Below, in pieces: positions 1-6,067 of a DNA stretch of 34,824 nucleotides. Within the stretch, counting starts at the first letter, position 1, and each line of letters starts with the position of its first letter. The stretch is from positions 1-34,824 of the IMG/VR virus record IMGVR_UViG_3300021962_000338. One strand, written 5' to 3'. The notes beneath the pieces were generated by a model. It saw nothing but the letters and a program-made list of their open reading frames with translations. It was not told where the DNA came from and ran no database searches. Origin of the DNA: a virus. The position numbers and the translations under genes are program-made.

Positions 1-325
1 CTTCTGTAGGGATATAAATGCCTTTGATCCTGTCGCTAAAGTCTGGCATAGGGTGAAATATGTTTTGTAATAAATTAACTTTAGGTTTAAAGTATCTGTA
101 TATTTTCTTTTGTCCCTGTTGTTCACGTTCTGTCGAATTTAACATGCCTAAATTTTTCATGTTTAATACAATGTATTGAATCTTTCTGTGTTCCATACCC
201 ATTTCTTCAGATAACTCTGCAATGGTTAAAGATTTATCACCTAACGCATCTAAAATTAAATTACGCATTTTTTCTATATGAACTAAACGACCTTTAACGT
301 TATATTCTCTAACTTTAGCTTCCAT
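1..325 (-). CDS. Winged-helix DNA-binding protein, cut by the left edge
   Basis: An open frame starts at ATG 325 and runs off the window after 108 residues, so the C-terminus is missing. The start has an AAGGA ribosome site six bases upstream, which overlaps the stop of the preceding gene. Residues 20-60 read as a winged helix-turn-helix: a helix, the segment SLTIAELSEEMGM, then a recognition-type helix (HRKIQYIVLNMKNLGML) and a basic wing with an RYF end. This resembles MarR/ArsR-like or replication-associated phage winged helices. It is the last visible gene of the leftward early operon. A regulatory or DNA-binding role is inferred from the fold pattern only; I do not recognise the family. 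Confidence 0.72.
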   Translation of the reverse strand, partial: MEAKVREYNVKGRLVHIEKMRNLILDALGDKSLTIAELSEEMGMEHRKIQYIVLNMKNLGMLNSTEREQQGQKKIYRYFKPKVNLLQNIFHPMPDFSDRIKGIYIPTE

Positions 326-333
326 ATTTTTCC

Positions 334-648
334 TTATGATACATCCATCACTTTACATTCCCACTTTCTGCCAGTCTTGACCCACCCATGAATATGTATT
401 TTCATACCACTCTTACGAACCGTTCCTACATACTCACTATCTGCAATCTTATGAGCCCTTGCTGACATGTTGCTAGCAGATGTAGTTTGAACTGCAAGTA
501 TTTCACCATCTTTGATAGCAAGTAAATCTATAAACCCAAACATGTCCTGTCTTATTTTTGCAAAAGCGTTCCATCGTTCTGTAATAGCTACAAGGTATCC
601 ATCTGCTCTTAACTTCTTAAGGCTTAACTGCGTTGGGCTAGTTGCCAT
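334..648 (-). CDS. Small PD-(D/E)XK-like nuclease (Holliday-resolvase/VRR-NUC type), putative
   Basis: A 104-aa protein. Its core reads DMFGFIDLLAIKDGEILAVQTT (about residues 35-56). An Asp in a hydrophobic strand followed by E-x-x-x-Q on the next strand is the layout of the small resolvase-like PD-(D/E)XK proteins, with Gln in place of the usual Lys. The N-terminal KKLRADGY with a following strand also fits that fold. Its ATG overlaps the stop of the methyltransferase gene upstream (TAATG), so the two are probably translationally coupled. Nuclease activity is inferred; the Lys-to-Gln change could alter or abolish catalysis. It lies among replication and recombination genes, consistent with a DNA-processing role. 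Confidence 0.6.
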   Translation of the reverse strand: MATSPTQLSLKKLRADGYLVAITERWNAFAKIRQDMFGFIDLLAIKDGEILAVQTTSASNMSARAHKIADSEYVGTVRKSGMKIHIHGWVKTGRKWECKVMDVS

Positions 649-1247
649 TAATTAAACCAATCTATAGTTGTTGAACCTTGATAGCCTTTTTCCCATACGA
701 ACCAAGCATAAGAAACTGCTGAACCTTTTTGTTTATGGAATTCACCATTAATTGCACATATTAATCTACTGCTGCTTACATAAATAATTTTAGGTGGATT
801 TTCTTTAAATATCTTTTTGCGAGCTTTGCCTTCTAAATATCTTATGGGTAAAAATAATGCTAACTTTTTACCATGTTTCATAATAGATAAAGACTTTACA
901 ATAAAATCGTTAGCATATTTGTATGGTGGGTTAGTAATAATATTCATATTTATTTGTTGATTATTTTCTATAGAAAGAAAGTCTTTTACTTCACCATAAC
1001 CTCTATCAACTAAATCAGAACTGTAAACATCATACCCAAGTGATTTCATTTCATTGGATAAACTACCTTCACCACAAGCACACTCCCAAATCTTGCCTTC
1101 AAATTTTTCTATTTCAAGAAACAATCTAACAGCTTTAGGTTCTGTAGCATAATAATCATTGGCTTCTCTTTCATGGTTAGCGTGACTGCTTGCTCCCAAT
1201 GTTTTAGAATACGCAACACTATTTCCAGTCCAATCTTTATTTGACAT
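648..1247 (-). CDS. Phage DNA N6-adenine methyltransferase-like protein
   Basis: A 199-aa SAM-dependent methyltransferase that probably methylates adenine in DNA. The glycine-rich SAM motif reads WECACGEGSL (residues 54-63), an SSDL acidic strand end lies near residue 78, and the catalytic motif IV is NPPY (residues 106-109), typical of N6-adenine enzymes. No separate target-recognition domain is visible, and the length fits small phage Dam-like proteins. I chose the ATG at 1247 because it overlaps the upstream gene by only 11 bases; an in-frame ATG at 1283 would add 12 residues and overlap by 47 bases. No restriction partner is present, so a role in host-restriction evasion or marking of phage DNA is inferred. 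Confidence 0.82.
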   Translation of the reverse strand: MSNKDWTGNSVAYSKTLGASSHANHEREANDYYATEPKAVRLFLEIEKFEGKIWECACGEGSLSNEMKSLGYDVYSSDLVDRGYGEVKDFLSIENNQQINMNIITNPPYKYANDFIVKSLSIMKHGKKLALFLPIRYLEGKARKKIFKENPPKIIYVSSSRLICAINGEFHKQKGSAVSYAWFVWEKGYQGSTTIDWFN

Positions 1248-1419
1248 TATTAAACTGCTCGCTATTAGGTTTAGATATGCCATCTATAAAACGTTTTTCT
1301 ACTTCACCTGTAGACTTGTTTAATTCGTATTCGTAATTTTTTTTAAATATTTTATTCCAGTTGTCTTCTGCTTCTTGTTCAGAAATTAACAATGGTCTTC
1401 TTCCAGAACCTTTACCCAA
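1237..1419 (-). CDS. Small conserved-looking phage protein (60 aa), unknown function
   Basis: A 60-aa charged protein starting MGKGSGRRPLL, followed by an acidic helix (SEQEAEDNWNKIF) and a polar C-terminus. Short proteins opening with a G-K-G-S/R-R motif and a following EE-rich helix are frequent in phage early regions, but I know of no function. It overlaps the DUF1364-like gene upstream by eight bases and the methyltransferase downstream by 11 bases, which supports it as a real operon member. No cysteine motif or membrane segment is present. Confidence 0.68.
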   Translation of the reverse strand: MGKGSGRRPLLISEQEAEDNWNKIFKKNYEYELNKSTGEVEKRFIDGISKPNSEQFNNVK

Positions 1420-1702
1420 TTTTAATTACCCCTCTATCAAATAACCAACCCACAGTTTTACGATGAGCCTGCTCCCATGCTTCAATTCTTTCTGCTCTGT
1501 CTAACTCTTTGTTGTTGTCTATCATATCATGACATTGATAACAAAGACTAGCGATTCTATAATCATGAGCCTTGATACCTGTGCCTTTACCATCACGCTG
1601 TTGATTAGAATGACCTGCACAAACTGTTCCGTCTTGTCTGCCACACATAGCACAAGGAAACTCACGAACCGCTTCTAACAATTTCTTGCTACGATAATTC
1701 AT
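1412..1702 (-). CDS. DUF1364-like HNH/zinc-type nuclease-domain protein
   Basis: A 96-aa protein from the ATG at 1702. It has CAMCG near the N-terminus, AGHSNQQ in the middle and CYQCHDMID further on. This C-x2-C, H, C-x2-C-H-x3-D arrangement matches the DUF1364 group found in lambdoid ninX-type regions, regarded as HNH-like nuclease-domain proteins. A longer start at 1735 exists but its extra residues (VVLLNSLGIF) look like read-through, and TTAGG lies at a good distance upstream of 1702. It sits just after ninB and a membrane peptide, matching the recombination accessory genes of lambdoid phages. Nuclease function is family inference. Confidence 0.75.
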   Translation of the reverse strand: MNYRSKKLLEAVREFPCAMCGRQDGTVCAGHSNQQRDGKGTGIKAHDYRIASLCYQCHDMIDNNKELDRAERIEAWEQAHRKTVGWLFDRGVIKIG

Positions 1703-1787
1703 AAAAATACCTAATGAGTTTAGCAACACCACCAATAAACCATACGATGCAAAATATAACTATGCCATCAATGATTGGTTGTCTCAT
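1689..1787 (-). CDS. 32-aa single-pass membrane peptide
   Basis: A tiny frame starting at ATG 1787 as an ATGA overlap with the ninB stop and ending at TAG 1689, 14 bases inside the next gene. It encodes a short polar start (MRQP), a hydrophobic stretch IIDGIVIFCIVWFIGGVA (residues 5-22) and a basic/aromatic tail. The coupling at both ends and the clean membrane segment argue that it is translated. Function is unknown; it could be a small membrane effector. It is not a spanin or holin by position, since the lysis genes lie elsewhere. Confidence 0.6.
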   Translation of the reverse strand: MRQPIIDGIVIFCIVWFIGGVAKLIRYFYELS

Positions 1788-2146
1788 AATTCCCAACTCC
1801 AACCTAACTGACTAGCCCATTGCTCAATATGTTCTTGATACTCTGTCATTTCTTTAGTAGTAAGTTTAGTAGTAGACTTCACCAACTCAACTGGATTGCC
1901 AGCAATTTCAGTTTGATATCGAAGAAACTTATAACCCATTAACTCATGAATAGTGGTTGGGTCTTCACCTGTATAGTTAGCAACTGAACCATACAACGAC
2001 CAAAGTCTTTCGTTCTGTTCAAGTGACCTCACAACTTTTTCCTCGCTAATGTTTACACGCCATCTTTTAGTTAAATCAAGAGCCTTAATTTTTGTTATCA
2101 AGTTTTCGTAATTGTATTTCGTCAAAACGAATCGAATCATATTCAT
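1784..2146 (-). CDS. ninB: NinB-like recombination protein
   Basis: A 120-aa protein resembling phage lambda NinB (Orf), a recombination mediator that binds single-stranded DNA and can substitute for host RecFOR. The family signature RSLEQNERLWSLYG (residues 40-53) is followed by a helical segment and the motif STTKLTTKEMTEY (about residues 91-103), then an end rich in Trp. Two ATG codons (2146 and 2140) lie close together behind the purine-rich run AAAGGATGGAAGG, so the start is uncertain by two residues. It overlaps a 56-aa gene upstream and the membrane peptide downstream. The position after the helicase gene mirrors the nin region of lambdoid phages. Confidence 0.82.
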   Translation of the reverse strand: MNMIRFVLTKYNYENLITKIKALDLTKRWRVNISEEKVVRSLEQNERLWSLYGSVANYTGEDPTTIHELMGYKFLRYQTEIAGNPVELVKSTTKLTTKEMTEYQEHIEQWASQLGWSWEL

Positions 2147-2255
2147 CCTTCCATCCTTTAGATTTAAAAGTCACACCGTCATTAGATGTGGCTTTGTAAG
2201 CAATGTCATCACCAAACAATTTTTTACATTCTTTTATAAAATCATTTATTGTCAT
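2085..2255 (-). CDS. Hypothetical 56-aa protein overlapping ninB
   Basis: A short frame starting at ATG 2255 as an ATGA overlap with the helicase stop and ending at TAA 2085. It therefore covers the first 62 bases of ninB in another frame. The product is polar and charged, beginning MTINDFIKECKKLFGDD and containing the segment FKSKGWKDEY. I do not recognise it. The ATGA coupling and the lack of any other gene in the roughly 105 bases between helicase and ninB favour its being real. The long overlap could mean it ends naturally inside ninB. Confidence 0.55.
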   Translation of the reverse strand: MTINDFIKECKKLFGDDIAYKATSNDGVTFKSKGWKDEYDSIRFDEIQLRKLDNKN

Positions 2256-3172
2256 CGTGGTGACTCTTTGTATTTTAATCCTTTAGGGTCAAACCAAAAA
2301 CTAAACTTACCCTCAAACTGATAATTACGTTGCTTCTGAACAAACACCATAGCGTCTGGTATCTTCTTTAATTCATCTTCCGTCTTCTCATTGTTTTCTA
2401 CATCACGTTCTTTGTTTCTGTTTCTCCACACACAAATTATGTTATCGCATAAGTTTCGTATATGGCTCGATCCTAATATGTGAGTAGCATCTGGAATCTC
2501 TGATTCGTCTGCCATCTTTCTTGTATGTGCTACCAAGAATACATGAATCTCCAAGTCTCTGCAAGTGACAGCAAGCCTATCTATAAACAACTTTTGCTTC
2601 TCGTAATTGTCTTCAGAGATGTCTGACATTTTCATCAATGAGTCAATCACAAATACTTCTACACCTAAAATGTGTTTACCCCAATACAATGTAGCAATCA
2701 TGTCTTCACTAGATGTTGAACCAGTCTGATCGTAGATATATAACTTGTCTTTTGCACGTTCACAAAATTTAGTTATGAATTCATCTGTCGGTTCTGGTGA
2801 GCCTAAAGTCTGTGTAATCATGCGAGCCAATGTCAACACAGGTCTCATCTCTAACGAACTTACTAAACACTTTGTTCCTTGTGTCATTAAAGACAATATG
2901 ACTTGTGATAGCCACATAGACTTACCATGACCTGATACACCTGTCAACACAGTCAGCTCACTTGGTCTTACCCTAAACCCATCTTCCGTTTTAATAAACC
3001 CCAATGTTTTCCCACTATGTATTTCAGTATTAAAATATCGCAAGACATCGTCAGTAAATACAGACGTATCCTTAACCTTAAACTCTGCATAAGCATATTC
3101 CTTTTGTTGATAGTAGTCAGTAATGACGGACTGACTAACCGTTAGTGACTCCATAGCATCACCTAAATTCAT
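2252..3172 (-). CDS. DnaB-type replicative helicase, RecA-like domain only
   Basis: A 306-aa protein equivalent to the C-terminal ATPase domain of DnaB/gp4-type hexameric helicases, which unwind DNA at the phage fork. Walker A is GVSGHGKS (residues 78-85), the SLEM motif follows at 106-109, Walker B is VFVIDS (about 173-178) and a sensor-like VAHTRK lies near 214-219. Bacterial DnaB is about 450 aa with an N-terminal primase-binding domain that is absent here, so this is a short helicase, possibly recruiting host primase differently. The start overlaps the replication-protein stop (ATGA). A second in-frame ATG lies at 3154. Confidence 0.88.
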   Translation of the reverse strand: MNLGDAMESLTVSQSVITDYYQQKEYAYAEFKVKDTSVFTDDVLRYFNTEIHSGKTLGFIKTEDGFRVRPSELTVLTGVSGHGKSMWLSQVILSLMTQGTKCLVSSLEMRPVLTLARMITQTLGSPEPTDEFITKFCERAKDKLYIYDQTGSTSSEDMIATLYWGKHILGVEVFVIDSLMKMSDISEDNYEKQKLFIDRLAVTCRDLEIHVFLVAHTRKMADESEIPDATHILGSSHIRNLCDNIICVWRNRNKERDVENNEKTEDELKKIPDAMVFVQKQRNYQFEGKFSFWFDPKGLKYKESPR

Positions 3173-3780
3173 AATGCGTTATCCCATACATTTCGTTTAG
3201 GTGTATTATCATCTTCCCATCTCTCTTGGTTAATGTATGTTAATGGTGCTGGGTTAAATCCTTCTTTCCATGATTTACTTTGTTTCATAGTTTTTACATG
3301 ATTAATAATCTTTTCTGCAATTTTATCCAACCCCTTGCTACCCCATTTTTCCATACAAGGTTTTTTACCTACTTTTCTATTGACTGGATACTCTTTCCAA
3401 AACTCTTCAAATCGCACAATAGATATTATCTTATCTTCTCTTATCTTATCTAGGGCATCCGATGGGCAGACAATGTCTAGACTTTGGGTAGACAAAGGGC
3501 AGAGCCAATCCTTTAAAGTTTCTAAAGCATTGATTATATAGTCTTTATCTTTTCGAAGTCTAAATGCTATAATATCAACACTAGGTAATTTACCTTCATC
3601 TTGACTAGCTAAACACCATAATTCAAAAAGTGTTGATTTTTGGTCAGAAGTAAGTGTAAACCAATCTAAATTATTTAAAATATCTCTACCATAAATTTTA
3701 AACCAAGTCATTTCTTTACGATATTTTGGATTAGAAACATTGTATAAATTAAACTTTTCCCAGTTTTTAATTTTATACAT
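3169..3780 (-). CDS. Phage replication initiation / helicase-loader-like protein (O/DnaT type)
   Basis: A 203-aa protein placed directly before the helicase, where lambdoid phages keep gene O or a DnaT/DnaC-like loader. The N-terminal part (KIKNWEKFNLY, then MTWFKIY and a helical WFTLTSDQKSTLFELW) looks like the winged-helix domain of phage replisome organisers. The C-terminal part carries FEEFWKEYPVNRKVGKK and FNPAPLTYINQERWED, a signature shared by DnaT-like and phage replication proteins. I chose ATG 3780 with GGTGGGGAAG upstream; ATG 3798 would add six residues. The origin in such phages often lies inside this gene, but I see no clear iterons here. Confidence 0.78.
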   Translation of the reverse strand: MYKIKNWEKFNLYNVSNPKYRKEMTWFKIYGRDILNNLDWFTLTSDQKSTLFELWCLASQDEGKLPSVDIIAFRLRKDKDYIINALETLKDWLCPLSTQSLDIVCPSDALDKIREDKIISIVRFEEFWKEYPVNRKVGKKPCMEKWGSKGLDKIAEKIINHVKTMKQSKSWKEGFNPAPLTYINQERWEDDNTPKRNVWDNAL

Positions 3781-3943
3781 CTTCCCCACCCAATCCATCT
3801 CTTATAGCATCATAAATACCTTCCCATTCTGGTTCTGTTAGTTCCAAACCACCATTGTTAGTATGCCCATCTGCTAATTCTAAAATAGTATGAATTTTAA
3901 TTAATGCGTATTTTGCTGATAATAATGCTTCTCTTGATGTCAT
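3773..3943 (-). CDS. Hypothetical 56-aa early protein
   Basis: A frame from ATG 3943 to TAA 3773 with a strong AAGGAG ribosome site six bases before the start; that site is embedded in the end of the Cro-like gene. The product begins MTSREALLSAKYALIKIH, is helical and acidic toward the end (ELTEPEWEGIYDAIRDG), and has no cysteine or membrane segment. It overlaps the replication gene by eight bases. Tight spacing on both sides and the good ribosome site make it a real gene. Function is unknown. Confidence 0.7.
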   Translation of the reverse strand: MTSREALLSAKYALIKIHTILELADGHTNNGGLELTEPEWEGIYDAIRDGLGGEDV

Positions 3944-3944
3944 A

Positions 3945-4139
3945 TTATTCTCCTTGAGGAATAGTTTCAGATTGTCTACGCTTAACTAAAATCTCTTCAA
4001 TTTGTTCTACACGCTTCTTTGGAATATCTTTTGCTGGGTCTTTAGCCCAATATTGAATAGCTTGAATAGATATATCTAAAGCATATGCCATCTTACGTCT
4101 TGAGTTATTAAAGTGTGCTACAGCCTCTGTAAAGTTCAT
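3945..4139 (-). CDS. Cro-like transcriptional repressor
   Basis: A 64-aa protein with the size and pattern of P22/lambda-type Cro: a short helix, then a helix-turn-helix at about residues 16-34 (KMAYALDISIQAIQYWAKD), then PKKRVEQIEEI as the dimer/recognition-side segment. It is the first gene of the leftward early transcript, downstream of a consensus promoter and an AAGGAG ribosome site. It probably binds operators in the 45-base spacer between the divergent promoters and tunes both early transcripts. No CI-type partner is present in the window, so whether it is part of a true lysis-lysogeny switch is open. Confidence 0.8.
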   Translation of the reverse strand: MNFTEAVAHFNNSRRKMAYALDISIQAIQYWAKDPAKDIPKKRVEQIEEILVKRRQSETIPQGE

Positions 4140-4167
4140 TTAAATCTCCTTATTGAAATGAATGGCG

Positions 4168-4196
4168 ACTATAACACCTAATTTAAATCTTGTCAA
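4168..4196 (-). promoter_or_regulatory. Leftward early promoter, consensus sigma70
   Basis: On the minus strand a perfect -35 box TTGACA (4191-4196) is followed after exactly 17 bases by TATAGT (4168-4173). Transcription would start near 4161, about 20 bases before the Cro-like start codon at 4139. It would drive the whole leftward replication operon. Confidence 0.88.
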
Positions 4197-4240
4197 TAAA
4201 TATAAAAGTCGGATAAATACCTCCCCTATTAAAATACTTG

Positions 4241-4269
4241 TTGACAATTTATTAAAGTAAGCGTATAGT
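4241..4269 (+). promoter_or_regulatory. Rightward early promoter, consensus sigma70
   Basis: On the plus strand TTGACA (4241-4246) is followed after exactly 17 bases by TATAGT (4264-4269), the same two hexamers and spacing as the leftward promoter. Transcription would start near 4276, just before the AGGAG ribosome site of the 43-aa membrane peptide. The -35 boxes of the two promoters lie 44 bases apart, back to back. That AT-rich spacer is the likely place for repressor operators, though I see no clear repeated operator in it. Confidence 0.88.
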
Positions 4270-4293
4270 GTGTTTTCAAGTTTAGGAGTAGAC

Positions 4294-4425
4294 ATGAATT
4301 TAAATAAATTTATGAGAATTATCACTAATGACAGACTACAAAAAAAGTTTACACAAAAGTTCTATTATGTGGTAAAGTGGTTTTTAGTAATATTTTGGGG
4401 ATATTTTTTATGGCACATTCTTTAA
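4294..4425 (+). CDS. 43-aa membrane peptide, first rightward early gene
   Basis: A short frame from ATG 4294 to TAA 4423-4425 with a good ribosome site (AGGAG, six bases upstream), right behind the consensus rightward promoter. The N-terminal half is basic and polar (FMRIITNDRLQKKFTQKF). The C-terminal half is one hydrophobic aromatic segment (VVKWFLVIFWGYFLWHIL), so it is a tail-anchored membrane peptide with a cytoplasmic basic head. Being the first product of a strong early promoter suggests a host-interaction or superinfection-exclusion type role, but this is speculation; I recognise no family. Confidence 0.65.
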   Translation: MNLNKFMRIITNDRLQKKFTQKFYYVVKWFLVIFWGYFLWHIL

Positions 4426-4607
4426 AACATATATCAGTTATTCTTGCTGATCTTGTAAAAGAACTTAAAGAAGATAACGACAAATGGGAGAAAGCAAATG
4501 AGTCAACAACAACATTACGATCAAGTAATGATGGAGCAACATCAGAAAGAAGTATTAGAGACGTTAAATTATGTAACAGGGGAGAAAAAGATGAGCATAC
4601 ACAGTAA
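4410..4607 (+). CDS. Possible small early protein between the membrane peptide and ERF
   Basis: An open frame from ATG 4410 (GGGGAT nearby) encodes 65 residues, starting MAHSLKHISVILADLVKEL with an amphipathic acidic helix. It overlaps the membrane peptide by 16 bases and the ERF start at 4591 by 17 bases, which fits operon packing. Its second half (from ESTTTL on) is of low quality, and the ERF frame is also open here from ATG 4498, so the two readings compete. Only the first 30 residues look convincingly protein-like. Confidence 0.42.
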   Translation: MAHSLKHISVILADLVKELKEDNDKWEKANESTTTLRSSNDGATSERSIRDVKLCNRGEKDEHTQ

Positions 4608-5010
4608 ATTAATGAAAGCAAGATTAAAGTTACAAACAGCAGACCTTAAAAAATCTGGTCACAATAAATTTGCAGGATACAAGTATTTTGAGTTAGGTGA
4701 TTTCTTACCTACTATTCAAGAGATTTGTAATGAGGTGGGTATCTGTGGCACAGTAACATTTTATACAGACATAGCAATTCTTACTATTACAGATATGGAT
4801 GATGTTACACAATTTATTGAGTTTAAATGCCCTATGTCAAGTGCAGCTTTAAAAGGTTGCCATGACGTTCAAAATTTAGGTGCAGTGCAAACTTACTTGC
4901 GTAGATATTTATGGACTAATGCCTTTGAGATTGTAGAGCATGATGCTATTGACGCTAGTGCAGGTGCAGTTATCAAGATGAAAGATACTAAAGCAGAGGA
5001 CTTTATCTAA
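4591..5010 (+). CDS. erf: ERF-family single-strand annealing recombinase
   Basis: A 139-aa protein of the ERF superfamily, which anneals complementary single strands in phage recombination. Typical features are the start MSIHSKLMKARLKLQ, the segment SGHNKFAGYKYFELGDFLP, a central beta region ending in FIEFKCPMS, and the family signature NLGAVQTYLRRYLWTNAFEI near residues 98-117. I chose ATG 4591 because AGGGGAG lies seven bases upstream and known members begin close to this motif; ATG 4498 would add 31 Gln/Glu-rich residues. It is followed directly by a YqaJ exonuclease, completing a two-component recombination system like lambda Red. Confidence 0.87.
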   Translation: MSIHSKLMKARLKLQTADLKKSGHNKFAGYKYFELGDFLPTIQEICNEVGICGTVTFYTDIAILTITDMDDVTQFIEFKCPMSSAALKGCHDVQNLGAVQTYLRRYLWTNAFEIVEHDAIDASAGAVIKMKDTKAEDFI

Positions 5011-5612
5011 TGGAACAACGATCAGAAGAGTGGTTTCAAGCGAGGCTCGGTTTGGTTACAGCCAGTCGTGTAGCTGATGTATTAGCAAAGATTAAGAGTG
5101 GTGAATCTGCATCTAGACGTAACTACAAAATTCAGCTAGTAAGCGAAAGGCTTACAGGTGAAAGGCAAGAAACATATATTAATCAAGCAATGCAAGACGG
5201 TATAGATAGAGAGCAATTTGCTAGAGATAGATATGTGCAACAATTCGGGGAAGTGGAAGAAGTGGGATTCGTTAAGCATCCCACTTTGGAAGCTGGTGCT
5301 AGTCCAGATGGTATGGTAGGCGATGATGGGATTATTGAAATTAAATGTCCTATGGGAAGTACGCATACAGAAACATTAATGACACAAGATATTCCAAGTA
5401 AGTACGTTCCTCAAGTACAGTTTCAGCTTTTAGTGACAGGTCGTAAATGGTGTGACTTTGTGAGCTACAACCCTATGTTCCCAGAGCATTTACAGGTATT
5501 TGTAAAGCGTATAGAAGCAGACCCAGTGTATCAAAAAGAACTTGAGTCAGAAGTAAAACAATTCTTGGAAGAAGTAGATACAATCATAAATAAACTTAAG
5601 GAGATTAAGTAA
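5010..5612 (+). CDS. YqaJ/lambda-type viral recombinase exonuclease
   Basis: A 200-aa member of the YqaJ-like (lambda exonuclease) PD-(D/E)XK family, which degrades one strand of double-stranded ends to give substrate for the annealing protein. The start RSEEWFQARLGLVTASR (residues 4-20) is the family signature. The catalytic core is SPDG with Asp100, then EIK with Glu110 and Lys112. A further GIDREQFARDRY helix holds the conserved Glu. The start codon overlaps the ERF stop, so the two proteins are coupled and probably act as a complex. Its length is close to lambda exonuclease (226 aa). Confidence 0.93.
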   Translation: MEQRSEEWFQARLGLVTASRVADVLAKIKSGESASRRNYKIQLVSERLTGERQETYINQAMQDGIDREQFARDRYVQQFGEVEEVGFVKHPTLEAGASPDGMVGDDGIIEIKCPMGSTHTETLMTQDIPSKYVPQVQFQLLVTGRKWCDFVSYNPMFPEHLQVFVKRIEADPVYQKELESEVKQFLEEVDTIINKLKEIK

Positions 5613-5812
5613 TGTTTAATGATATAGAAAGGCAAATGTTAATCAGGGCTTCTAGTGGATTACATGCAGAAACATTTCATTCATTAGATATTGAAGAGCA
5701 AGAAAAGCAAATGGCAAAGTTAGATAAAGTTATTGGTCAGTTAATTAAACGTAATCCTGATAACTTTACAGGTAGCACAGTAGCAAATTTTTATAAAACA
5801 CAAGGAAAATAA
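5612..5812 (+). CDS. Hypothetical 66-aa protein in the recombination operon
   Basis: A 66-aa charged helical protein starting MFNDIERQMLIRASSGLHAE, then a coiled segment (EEQEKQMAKLDKVIGQLI) and a short polar tail. Its ATG overlaps the exonuclease stop (TAATG) with AAGGAG just upstream. It ends one base before the next gene. I do not recognise it. Lying between an exonuclease and an SSB-tailed protein suggests an accessory role in recombination. Confidence 0.68.
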   Translation: MFNDIERQMLIRASSGLHAETFHSLDIEEQEKQMAKLDKVIGQLIKRNPDNFTGSTVANFYKTQGK

Positions 5813-5813
5813 A

Positions 5814-6044
5814 ATGGCAGAATATGACAACACAAACACGTTTACTTTATTTAAGAATGATAAGGGAGACAATCCTAAAAGACCAGATTACACAGGTATT
5901 GCTAACGTAGATGGTATTGAATTTAGAATTAGTGGCTGGATTAGAGAAAGTGCTAAAGGTAAGTTTATTAGTGGATCTGTACAGCTAAAAGATGGTGATG
6001 TTAAGCCTAAACAAGCAGCAGTAGATGAGGATGTTCCTTTTTAG
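5814..6044 (+). CDS. Small beta-rich protein with an SSB-like acidic C-terminal tip
   Basis: A 76-aa protein. Residues 8-60 alternate hydrophobic and polar (FTLFKNDKGDNPKRPDY, then GIEFRISGWIRES and KFISGSVQLKD), as in a small beta barrel, and the FKND...PDY...G...W motif recurs in small proteins near phage and plasmid recombination genes. The last nine residues AAVDEDVPF closely resemble the bacterial SSB tip (DDDIPF in E. coli), which recruits host repair enzymes. I infer a single-strand-DNA-associated accessory of the ERF/YqaJ pair. An OB fold cannot be proven from sequence alone. Confidence 0.7.
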   Translation: MAEYDNTNTFTLFKNDKGDNPKRPDYTGIANVDGIEFRISGWIRESAKGKFISGSVQLKDGDVKPKQAAVDEDVPF

Positions 6045-6052
6045 GAGCATCC
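6029..6052. terminator. Hairpin across the end of the SSB-tailed gene
   Basis: GGATGTTCC and GGAGCATCC form a nine-pair stem (one T-G wobble) around the loop TTTTTA. It spans the stop codon at 6042-6044 and lies between the rightward recombination operon and the leftward pqqA-like gene. No U-rich run follows the stem on either strand, so efficient intrinsic termination is doubtful. It may act as an attenuator or protect mRNA ends of both converging transcripts. Confidence 0.4.
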
Positions 6053-6067
6053 CCAACATGCTTATAA

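Noticed and set aside
2112-2321. 69-aa plus-strand frame
   Set aside because: Antisense to ninB and the 56-aa gene; no ribosome site and biased Phe/Ile content typical of a shadow.
4140-4325. 61-aa minus-strand frame across the control region
   Set aside because: It would lie over both consensus promoters, which are better explained as a non-coding control region.
4349-4621. 90-aa Ser/Leu-rich minus-strand frame
   Set aside because: It is antisense to the rightward early genes and crosses the ERF start; the composition is that of a shadow frame.
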